NCBI GenBank assembly: GCA_022361395.1
Contig: JAKSAX010000150.1
Span: forward strand, 1 to 58,984
Source of the DNA: Desulfobacterales bacterium
GTDB taxonomy: Bacteria > Desulfobacterota > Desulfobacteria > Desulfobacterales > Desulfobacteraceae
DNA: 58,984 nt
Direction of reading: 5' to 3'
Shown here: in pieces, positions 17,138 to 24,646 of the stretch
Position numbering within the stretch: the first letter of the stretch is position 1
Layout of the letters: every line of letters begins with the position of its first letter
Position numbers and translations under genes: made by a program
Notes under the pieces: generated by a model
Seen by the model: the letters and a program-made list of their open reading frames with translations, nothing else
Told to the model about the DNA's origin: nothing
The model's database searches: none

Positions 17138-18961
17138 ATGTATCCTGTTTCAACCAAATATTTCAGTTCAAAGTCAATCTGCCAGGCACTGATTTCCGCC
17201 AGGCTGATTTCTGCAGACCAGGCTAGGGATATCCTGCGAAGGGAAAAGCAGATAAGGGAGCGGCTTCTGGGCAAGACCGGTCTTAAAGGAATGACGGGTG
17301 TGGACAGGAAAAAGGCCCTGGCGGGAATCTCATTTATCGACGTGGTTCTTCAGTTAAAAATAAACCGGATGGATCAGCCTGAAAAAATCATTGATGAGGA
17401 TTTGGTTTATAAAACCCTGGCCGGATCCTGGAATATTCCCTATAAGAAAATCGATCCCCTGAAACTGGAGCTGAACCTGGTGACCGGGACCATCTCCAAA
17501 TCCTTTGCATTAAGACACCTGTTACTCCCCCTGAAAATAGAGGCCGGCAAGCTTGTTGTGGCTACCCCTGACCCCTTTAATTACGAAGCCATGTCAGATG
17601 TGGAGCAGGTGGCCAAGCTGAAGGTTAAACCCATTGTCAGTTCGAAATCGGATATCCGGAAACTCATCAATGAGTTTTTCGGATTCCAATATTCCATATC
17701 GGCTGCTGAAGATCTTTTTGCCAAAAAAGGGGTGGAACTGGGTAATCTTGAGCAATTTGTCAGTCTGACCTCCATGGATGAGTTACCCTCCACAGACCAG
17801 CATATTGTCAATGCGGTAAATCATCTGTTTTCCTATGCCTTTGACCAGAAGGCCTCTGATATTCATATTGAGCCGAAGCGGGAAATCTGCCTTGTCCGGA
17901 TGCGTATTGACGGTGCATTGCACACAGTGTACAAGCTGCCTAAAAAACTTCATAATGCAGTGGTCAGCCGTATAAAGACACTATCTGCCCTTGATATGGC
18001 TGAAAAGAGACGTCCCCAGGACGGCAGAATAAAAATGGCTAAGGACGAGACAGAGGTTGAGATCCGGGTGTCCACAATCCCGGTGGCGTTCGGGGAAAAA
18101 GTTGTGATGAGAATAATGGATCCGGACATCCTGTTCCAGGATCTTGAAATGCTCGGTTTTTTTGAAGACGATTTTGAAAAATATAAAAAACTGATCACCA
18201 TGCCCTTCGGCATTGTACTGGTGACCGGACCCACGGGGTCGGGAAAGTCCACCACATTGTATTCAAGTCTGCGGATGCTCTCATCGCCTGAGGTAAATAT
18301 TACCACCATTGAAGATCCCATAGAGATGATTCATGAGGAGTTCAATCAGATCGGGGTGCAGCCGGCAGTGAACGTGACCTTTGGATCTGTACTCAGAAAT
18401 ATCCTCCGCCAGGACCCGGATATTATTATGGTCGGTGAGATCAGGGACCTTGAAACGGCCCAGGCCGCTGTCCAGGCAGCACTTACAGGTCATCTGGTTT
18501 TATCCACCCTCCATACCAACGACTCTGTTTCCAGCATTTTCCGTCTTCTCGACCTTGGCATTCCGCCTTACCTGGTGCATTCCTCCCTCACCGGTATTGT
18601 GGCCCAGCGCCTGGTGCGCAAAATCTGTCCCCATTGTATCCAGGCCTTTGAGATGAAATCATCCGAACTTGCAGAGCTCGGCCTTTTTGTTCCGGGAGAC
18701 GGGCCTTTTCAGCTTAAACACGGAAAAGGCTGTATTAAGTGCAGGAATACCGGATACCGCGGACGTACGGGGATATACGAGATACTGCCCTATACAGATG
18801 CCATGAAGCGGATGACCTCAAATGATGCCGATCTGGGAGAATTAAGGCAAAAGGCGGCTGAAGAAGGGCTGGTCGTGCTGAGGGAGAGCGGCATCAAGAA
18901 GATGCTCCAGGGGCAGACCACCTACCAGGAAATACTCAGGGTGACCTGGGATCAAGTCTAA
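17138..18961 (+). CDS. GspE/PilB-type secretion or pilus ATPase (first copy)
   Basis: Hexameric AAA-like motor that drives type II secretion or type IV pilus assembly at the inner membrane. It has 607 residues: an N-terminal regulatory domain (about 60-180), Walker A GPTGSGKST (364-372), an Asp box (TTIEDPIE), Walker B (DPDIIMVGEIRD), a His box (LSTLHTND) and the zinc knuckle CPHC (497-500) with CIKC (532-535). The c-di-GMP-binding MshEN consensus is poor here, unlike the copy at 24647-26527. No pseudopilin or secretin genes are adjacent; the prepilin peptidase is at 52784. Whether it serves T2SS or T4P is open. Confidence 0.88.
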   Translation: MYPVSTKYFSSKSICQALISARLISADQARDILRREKQIRERLLGKTGLKGMTGVDRKKALAGISFIDVVLQLKINRMDQPEKIIDEDLVYKTLAGSWNIPYKKIDPLKLELNLVTGTISKSFALRHLLLPLKIEAGKLVVATPDPFNYEAMSDVEQVAKLKVKPIVSSKSDIRKLINEFFGFQYSISAAEDLFAKKGVELGNLEQFVSLTSMDELPSTDQHIVNAVNHLFSYAFDQKASDIHIEPKREICLVRMRIDGALHTVYKLPKKLHNAVVSRIKTLSALDMAEKRRPQDGRIKMAKDETEVEIRVSTIPVAFGEKVVMRIMDPDILFQDLEMLGFFEDDFEKYKKLITMPFGIVLVTGPTGSGKSTTLYSSLRMLSSPEVNITTIEDPIEMIHEEFNQIGVQPAVNVTFGSVLRNILRQDPDIIMVGEIRDLETAQAAVQAALTGHLVLSTLHTNDSVSSIFRLLDLGIPPYLVHSSLTGIVAQRLVRKICPHCIQAFEMKSSELAELGLFVPGDGPFQLKHGKGCIKCRNTGYRGRTGIYEILPYTDAMKRMTSNDADLGELRQKAAEEGLVVLRESGIKKMLQGQTTYQEILRVTWDQV

Positions 18962-19037
18962 CCCGGATATCCGGGCTAACCTTCTTACTGAAGGAGAGTA
19001 AATCTTTGTACCAGGCGGGCAAATTTTCATTCAAGTC

Positions 19038-20063
19038 TTAATTCACCATGTCTCCCGGATGTATATCCCGCTTGGAAGAAAGAATCATGACGGTGGCGCT
19101 TATATCTTCAGTATGAAGAACGATGAGCCTGCCTGAGTTCAGAGGGTCGAGGACAATGGCATCCGCCCCGTCAAATGCAGATCTCTTCTCCTGTGTCTGG
19201 AAAACATCGTACATCTGCCCCGGCCGGATATCATCGTTCTTCCCTTTATCGATGAAGGCAATACGGTAATCATTGACCATCAGGGTGTTGTCTTCCGAGG
19301 AGATGATGACTGCATCAATGGGAGGCGGGGTTTCCTGAACCGGGAGCATGGGCTCCCTTTCATAAAAGGCCATGATCCTGTCGCCTACAGTGGCATCCTT
19401 GAACGAGGTGGTGATCAGGGCCTTTGCATATTGTTCTGTGGCTTCTAATACCTCTATTTCCGCCTTAATAATATGCTTGATACCTTTAAACCGTTTTTTG
19501 TTAAATTTTTTATTAACAGGTTCTGTTGTGAACACCTGATACCGTTCTTCCGGAACCAGGGCGCTGCCGGCGGCTGGTTTTATATAGATGATATCGTTGG
19601 CGGACATCATCAGGTTTCCGTCCCTTTCACGTATAATTGTTCCCAGGGAGTCGATTTCTTCTTCTTTGATGAATCCGATCCTGTCAATGGCCGTATAGTT
19701 GAATGTCGGTGTTATTTTTTGGGGAGCCTGGACGGTTTCCTGCTCGGGCGCCGCTTCTGCTGAACGGAATTTCTGCCGGGTGTCAGGTTTCAGATAGACC
19801 CGTATTTTATTCCCGGGGTAAATCCAATGGGGATTTTTAATATCTTTGTTCATCTCCCAGAGCCCGGGCCATTCCCACTGGGATTCATAAAATTTTTGAG
19901 ACAGATCCCAGAGGGTATCTCCTTTTTGAATCGTATAGTAAAAGCCTGAATCTTCATTGATATCGAATACTTGCGGTTCCTGTTCCCCGGCTTCTACAAA
20001 TGATGAGATAAAAAGCGCTATGAAAATCCATATGGGTATAATGCGTGTCTTTTGATAGGCCAT
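19038..20063 (-). CDS. LysM-domain exported protein
   Basis: A signal peptide (about 1-25, cleavage near VEAGEQ) is followed by one LysM motif (about 42-93, YTIQKGDTLWDLSQKF ... HWIYPGNKIRVY), a peptidoglycan-binding fold. The remaining 240 residues, rich in beta strands, have no recognised family. This architecture (LysM then a long beta region) is common in Desulfobacterota periplasmic proteins. It is convergent with the gspE-type gene and divergent from the HD gene, with which it shares a palindromic promoter region. Confidence 0.83.
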   Translation of the reverse strand: MAYQKTRIIPIWIFIALFISSFVEAGEQEPQVFDINEDSGFYYTIQKGDTLWDLSQKFYESQWEWPGLWEMNKDIKNPHWIYPGNKIRVYLKPDTRQKFRSAEAAPEQETVQAPQKITPTFNYTAIDRIGFIKEEEIDSLGTIIRERDGNLMMSANDIIYIKPAAGSALVPEERYQVFTTEPVNKKFNKKRFKGIKHIIKAEIEVLEATEQYAKALITTSFKDATVGDRIMAFYEREPMLPVQETPPPIDAVIISSEDNTLMVNDYRIAFIDKGKNDDIRPGQMYDVFQTQEKRSAFDGADAIVLDPLNSGRLIVLHTEDISATVMILSSKRDIHPGDMVN

Positions 20064-20092
20064 GAGGTCCCCCTGATGCGTTGATCCCTTTG

Positions 20093-20139
20093 AAATCTTG
20101 ACTTTATTTAATCTCCTGTTCTATAAAAAGTCAAGATTT
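20093..20139. promoter_or_regulatory. Palindromic divergent promoter, LysM gene / HD gene
   Basis: A perfect 13-bp inverted repeat (AAATCTTGACTTT at 20093-20105, AAAGTCAAGATTT at 20127-20139) contains the -35 of each promoter. Plus strand: TTGACT 20098-20103, 18 nt, TATAAA 20122-20127. Minus strand: TTGACT 20134-20129, 18 nt, TAAATA 20110-20105. Each -10 touches the other promoter's -35 arm, so polymerase bound on one strand should exclude the other. Confidence 0.7.
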
Positions 20140-20169
20140 GTTACGCCAATTACTAGAAACGGATAGAAA

Positions 20170-20721
20170 ATGACAGAAATTGCAGACCTGTTCTTTGAGG
20201 TCAGGATGCTGAAGGACCTAAACCGGTCCGGTTATGCATTCCTGGGTGCGGGAAGAGAGAGTATTGCCGAGCACAGCTTTACCACCGCTTTTATCTGCTT
20301 TGCCATGTCCAGGATGGAATCCGGGGTTGACCGGGGAAAACTCATGGCCATGGCATTGGTTCACGATATTCCCGAGGCCAGAACCGGAGATCACAACTAT
20401 GTGAATAAGCAATACAACATAGTGGATGAAGACAAAGCTGTTGCACATTTAACGGATGGCCAGGCATTTGGTCCCGACATCCGGGCACTGATTGATGAGT
20501 TTAACCGGGGTGAAACCCTGGAGGCAAAGCTGGCAAACGACGCAGACCAGCTCTCCTTTATCCTTGAGTTGAAAAAACTCAAGGATACGGGGGCAACCTC
20601 TCCGGAAGACTGGCTGCCCTATGTGCTTGGACGCCTGAAAACCGTCACCGGAAAACAAATGGCAAAAGAAATAATGGATACCCGGTGGGATGCGTGGTGG
20701 ACCCGTGATTATTCTGAATAA
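20170..20721 (+). CDS. HD-domain hydrolase, YfbR/HDDC2-like
   Basis: The 183-residue metal-dependent phosphohydrolase has the HD ligands His35, His65-Asp66 and Asp124 (LANDADQL), as in E. coli YfbR, a 5'-deoxynucleotidase. The segment GDHNYVNKQYNIVDEDKAV is typical of the HDDC2 branch. A likely role is nucleotide-pool clean-up (dNMP to deoxynucleoside). Its promoter is half of the palindromic site at 20093-20139. Confidence 0.87.
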   Translation: MTEIADLFFEVRMLKDLNRSGYAFLGAGRESIAEHSFTTAFICFAMSRMESGVDRGKLMAMALVHDIPEARTGDHNYVNKQYNIVDEDKAVAHLTDGQAFGPDIRALIDEFNRGETLEAKLANDADQLSFILELKKLKDTGATSPEDWLPYVLGRLKTVTGKQMAKEIMDTRWDAWWTRDYSE

Positions 20722-20738
20722 CCAGGTTTTCAATTCCC

Positions 20739-22154
20739 GTGGATCATAAGCCCATGGATGATAATACACTGCCGGATAATACACCGGTTTCCATTCTTTA
20801 TATCGGCACCCGCATGCCGGAGGAAAGTCTGTCCCAGGACTCCGGAATTATTTTTAATGCCTGCACGGATGTGACAGCCGCTGTCGCCTCTGCCCATCGT
20901 CCGGATATCGTTCTTATGGATCCGTTTCCCTCAGGGGGCCGGTCTTTGGAAACAGCTGCAGAATGGTTGTCTGCCTTCAACAAAAAAAAGTTTCGATTCC
21001 CGCCTGCTCTTTTCATCATTGTTCCCCGGAATGCTGATCAGGCATCGGCTCTGGAATTCCTGGGGGCGGGGTTTGACGAAATCGTGGAGTTGCCTGTTTC
21101 CGCAAGGGAGATAAGGCTGCGGGCGGGGATTTACCTGGAGAAAAACTTAATCGAGCAGAAAATGTCCTCCGGTGAATCTTCACTGAAACGGGCCTTTGAG
21201 TATCTGGATCGTTTCAAGCTGGAGGTGAAGCAGCTGAAGACAGAGCTGATGGATGAGAAAAACAGCCTGAACGCCGCTCTGAAACAAGTTCAGCAGATGA
21301 CTGATGAACGCCGCCGGTTGAAAGAGAGCCTGGCAGGGCTTAAGGAAAATCTCACCCTCAATATGGAAGGATTCGGACAGATCCTTTACAGTCTGATCCG
21401 CCGCCGGGTTGAAACCAACCAGGGCCATGGAGAGAGGGTAGCACGAATTGCGTCGTTTATTGCCAAAGAGCTGGGATATGATGAAAAAAAGTTGGATGAT
21501 CTTCGAAAAGCTGCTATGCTCCATGAAGTCGGGCTTCTTTTCATGTCCGGCCCGCCCTGTAAAGCAAAGGCAGAAAAAAACGGAACAGAGGAAAAACCGG
21601 ACATTAACGAATCAGCGGGCAGCGGACCAGCAGCTTATGACAAAACACTTATGTTGCAATATCCGGTGAAGGGAGCAGAACTCCTGGATCAATGTCCGGG
21701 ATTTGAAGATTCTGCCCGGATCATCCGATCATTAAATGAATGGTCGGACGGTACGGGATATCCGGACGGATTAAAGCGCAGGTATATCCCCATGCCTTCC
21801 AGAATCCTGGCAGGGGCTGACGAATTGGAGAGCCTCAGAGACAGAAAGGATATCCGGGATACCGAATCCCTGTTAAAGGCGCTGGAAGAACTGGCCGGTG
21901 TCCGCCTGGACCCGGTCATTGTCGGGTGGCTTGAGAAGTATGTTGTGTCGCACCTGGGCGGGGATTCATTCAGGGTCAGAGGGGTTCGCGTTGAGCAGCT
22001 TGAGCCCGGGATGGAACTTGGTACGGCATTGTTTACAGCCACGGGAACAAAGCTGTTTACATCCAATACCGTGTTGACCCGTGAAGCGATTGATAAAATT
22101 ATACAATACAACAGGGAGTACCCTGTGGATGAAACCGTTTATATAAAGGTTTAG
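20739..22154 (+). CDS. Degenerate receiver / HD-GYP protein upstream of motAB
   Basis: The 471-residue protein has three parts. A receiver-like N-terminus (about 15-130) has Asp61 at the acceptor position but lacks the conserved Lys. A coiled coil follows (about 140-210). An HD-GYP-like domain (about 215-400) has the HD pair as His262-Glu263 and HHE replaced by SLNE (331-334), while DGTGYPDG (337-344) is kept. A C-terminal domain (about 412-471) ends the protein. A working c-di-GMP phosphodiesterase needs the HD pair, so this one may only bind or signal. The start could be GTG 20739 or ATG 20754; neither has a strong Shine-Dalgarno. It ends 3 bp before motA, so it probably acts with the flagellar stator. 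Confidence 0.8.
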   Translation: MDHKPMDDNTLPDNTPVSILYIGTRMPEESLSQDSGIIFNACTDVTAAVASAHRPDIVLMDPFPSGGRSLETAAEWLSAFNKKKFRFPPALFIIVPRNADQASALEFLGAGFDEIVELPVSAREIRLRAGIYLEKNLIEQKMSSGESSLKRAFEYLDRFKLEVKQLKTELMDEKNSLNAALKQVQQMTDERRRLKESLAGLKENLTLNMEGFGQILYSLIRRRVETNQGHGERVARIASFIAKELGYDEKKLDDLRKAAMLHEVGLLFMSGPPCKAKAEKNGTEEKPDINESAGSGPAAYDKTLMLQYPVKGAELLDQCPGFEDSARIIRSLNEWSDGTGYPDGLKRRYIPMPSRILAGADELESLRDRKDIRDTESLLKALEELAGVRLDPVIVGWLEKYVVSHLGGDSFRVRGVRVEQLEPGMELGTALFTATGTKLFTSNTVLTREAIDKIIQYNREYPVDETVYIKV

Positions 22155-22157
22155 AAA

Positions 22158-22919
22158 ATGGATATTTCTTCGATTATCGGTGTTGTTTCCGGAATGGGTT
22201 TTGTGCTGGGGACGATCTTGCTGGGCGGCAGCATCATGATGTTTGTGAACATTCCCTCTGTTTTGATAGTTGTGGGCGGGACCATTGCAGCTGTCATGAT
22301 TGCCTATCCGCTTTCCGATGTATTGAGCATGTTCAAAGTCGCCATTAAGGTGTTCATGTTTAAAATTGAAAAGCCCGAAGATATTATTGGCAATCTGGTG
22401 GAAATTTCAAATAAAGCCAGAAAGGGGGGATTGCTTTCCATTGAAGGGGATATTCAGACAACCCCTGACCCTTACCTTGCCCAGGCCCTTCAGATGACTG
22501 TGGATGGGGTTAAAACAGGGGATATTGCACAGATCATGCAGAAGAAGATGCAACTGACCAAAAAGGGGCTGGACACCGGGGCTCAGATTTTTTCCAACAT
22601 GGGGGCCTATGCCCCTGCCTTTGGTATGATCGGTACCCTGATCGGCCTGGTGCAGATGCTGGCAAACCTGGACGATCCCTCTTCCATCGGTCCGAAAATG
22701 GCCGTGGCCATGATTACCACATTTTACGGTGCTGTGATGGCCAACCTCTTTTTTATCCCCATGAGTGATAAGCTAAGCGGGCGCAATGAAGAGGAAATTG
22801 TAAATATGAATATTATTTTCGAAGGAATTTTGTCCATCAGGGAAGGGGAGCATCCTAAACTCATGGAGGACAAACTTAAGGTTTACCTGGCAGAGTCAAA
22901 AGAAGAAGAAAAGAAATAA
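22158..22919 (+). CDS. motA: Flagellar motor stator protein MotA/PomA
   Basis: The 253-residue inner-membrane ion-channel half of the stator has four membrane segments: two near the N-terminus, then a cytoplasmic loop (about 70-150) and two at about 150-205. MotA signatures include MGAYAPAFGMIGTLIGLVQM and FYGAVMANLFFIPMSDKL. The short N-terminus and length resemble PomA/MotP-type proteins. It starts 3 bp after the HD-GYP-like gene and is followed by motB 21 bp later. Confidence 0.94.
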   Translation: MDISSIIGVVSGMGFVLGTILLGGSIMMFVNIPSVLIVVGGTIAAVMIAYPLSDVLSMFKVAIKVFMFKIEKPEDIIGNLVEISNKARKGGLLSIEGDIQTTPDPYLAQALQMTVDGVKTGDIAQIMQKKMQLTKKGLDTGAQIFSNMGAYAPAFGMIGTLIGLVQMLANLDDPSSIGPKMAVAMITTFYGAVMANLFFIPMSDKLSGRNEEEIVNMNIIFEGILSIREGEHPKLMEDKLKVYLAESKEEEKK

Positions 22920-22940
22920 TTAAAAAGAGACCCTAAACAG

Positions 22941-23756
22941 ATGGCTGATGATACCGGCGCAGACAAAGAAGAGGAGATGAGCCTGGCCCCTCCGCCCGAG
23001 GAGGAGAAAAAGGACGACGGTGGCGGTGCCCCAGGATGGATGGCTACCTTTGCCGACCTGGTCACCCTTTTGATGTGCTTTTTTGTTCTATTGTTCGCCA
23101 TGAGTACCACCCAGCAGGAAACCTATAAAGAGCTGGTGAAATCCCTGAGAAGTGCGCTGGGTGCCCAGGCCGTCCCTGAATCAGGTACCCGTGAAGGCCT
23201 GACCATGCATGCCGTGCCCTCTGAAGAACCTTCGGAAAACCAGCAGATTGACGAGTTGGGCGGGATGATTGAAAAAGAGCTGGAAGACATCGTGTCCGAG
23301 GTCAGGGAGCTGGTCCTGTTCAATAAGCTGGGGGGGGAGGTCAGCGTGACAAAAACAGAGGACGGCGTGGTCATCACCATGTCTGATCTCCTGTTGTTTG
23401 CCGAAGGCGGCACCAAACTGTCTCCAAAAGGGCTGGATATTCTTGAGAAAGTGGCAAGCGTATTATCCAAGCTGGCCTACCATGTTAAAATCAAAGGGCA
23501 TACGGATTCTGAACCGATTTCATCAGCCCAGTATCCCTCAAACTGGGAGTTGTCCAGCGCCAGGGCCTCCACTGTTGTCCGCTTGCTGGTTAAAAACGGG
23601 GTTCCTCCCTATTATATTTCCGCGGAAGGCTATGCCCAGTATCACCCGGTGGCAACCAACGATACTGCCCAGGGCAGGGCAAGGAACCGCCGTGTGGAAA
23701 TTGTTTATGAGCGGGACAGCATTGCCAGGCAGTTTGCAGATATGGCAAACCAATAG
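22941..23756 (+). CDS. motB: Flagellar motor stator protein MotB
   Basis: The 271-residue protein has one membrane segment (about 34-53), entered through GAPGWMATFADLVTLLMCFF; the Asp of FADL is the ion-binding residue. A plug and linker follow, then a C-terminal OmpA-like peptidoglycan-binding domain (about 150-262, with IKGHTDSEPI and RARNRRVEIVYE). It pairs with MotA to turn the rotor. Proton versus sodium use cannot be told with certainty. The motility genes sit directly behind the degenerate HD-GYP gene. Confidence 0.94.
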   Translation: MADDTGADKEEEMSLAPPPEEEKKDDGGGAPGWMATFADLVTLLMCFFVLLFAMSTTQQETYKELVKSLRSALGAQAVPESGTREGLTMHAVPSEEPSENQQIDELGGMIEKELEDIVSEVRELVLFNKLGGEVSVTKTEDGVVITMSDLLLFAEGGTKLSPKGLDILEKVASVLSKLAYHVKIKGHTDSEPISSAQYPSNWELSSARASTVVRLLVKNGVPPYYISAEGYAQYHPVATNDTAQGRARNRRVEIVYERDSIARQFADMANQ

Positions 23757-23797
23757 GCACTTCAGGGAGAGATAAAGACCGGTGTGTTGCCCGTCAT

Positions 23798-24643
23798 TTA
23801 AGCCATAGGTCGGTTGACCCGGGCATCTTCCAGGGCAATTTCAAGTTCAGCCACACCGATCTCAGGCATTCCCAGGATATCTGCCTCCCTGGATGAAACA
23901 ATTCCGGATAGATCCGTGGCCTCATCATTTTTTTCCATTTTATTGCATACCGCATTTGAAAGCCTTACGATCATTAGCAGCAGGTTTGTGCGGTCAAATT
24001 CCTCAGAATGGTGGTCCCTGGCAATGACACGGTATTGGTCCGGCAGATGCCATTTGGTCAGCAGGTTGTATCCCAGTGCCGCATGGAGGTTGCTCAGGAT
24101 TTTATCGATGAGCTGGGGGGGCGGTTTGAACGGGGATGTCTTTGACTCCAGTATTTTTTCAATGGCTGTGAGCAGGTACAATTTTCCCATATCATGCAGG
24201 AGACCTGCAATAAATGCCTTTGGTACAATTTCCACCATTGCCAGGTACCGTGCAATCCATAACGAACCAATGGCACAGGATACGGAATGGGCCCAGAGTT
24301 TGTTCTGATAGGCACGGATCAGCGGGTTCCGGGATTTAAAATTCTGCTGATGAACTTCCTTCATAATGATATTGATCATTTCATTCTGGCCGAGTCGGAC
24401 AACGGCGTCTTTTATTGTGTCAACATCACCAAGACCTTTGTAAAAAGGGGAATTCGCCGTTTTAAGGATCTGGGTGGTCAGGGTTGGGTCCATGCGGATC
24501 AACCGGGTGAGTATTCCAAAGTCAGGATCTTTTTTAACGGCCTCAGCCTGGATTTTAACGGCCTTTGGATTAAGTACCGGCAGGGAATCTTCTTTTTTAA
24601 TCTGCTGCTTGATGATTTCTATGATGCTTGGTTTCTGTGGCAT
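23798..24643 (-). CDS. HDOD-domain protein
   Basis: The 281-residue HDOD domain covers most of the protein. It begins with LPVLNPKAVKIQAEAVKKD, continues with VRLGQNEMINI and AFIAGLLHDMGKLYL, and ends with a Glu-rich helix. HDOD proteins are signalling scaffolds related to HD hydrolases. Here the HD pair in LLHDMGKL is present, so an enzymatic role is not excluded. It starts 3 bp after the stop of the GspE-type gene, so the two are translationally linked. Confidence 0.88.
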   Translation of the reverse strand: MPQKPSIIEIIKQQIKKEDSLPVLNPKAVKIQAEAVKKDPDFGILTRLIRMDPTLTTQILKTANSPFYKGLGDVDTIKDAVVRLGQNEMINIIMKEVHQQNFKSRNPLIRAYQNKLWAHSVSCAIGSLWIARYLAMVEIVPKAFIAGLLHDMGKLYLLTAIEKILESKTSPFKPPPQLIDKILSNLHAALGYNLLTKWHLPDQYRVIARDHHSEEFDRTNLLLMIVRLSNAVCNKMEKNDEATDLSGIVSSREADILGMPEIGVAELEIALEDARVNRPMA

Positions 24644-24646
24644 GGC

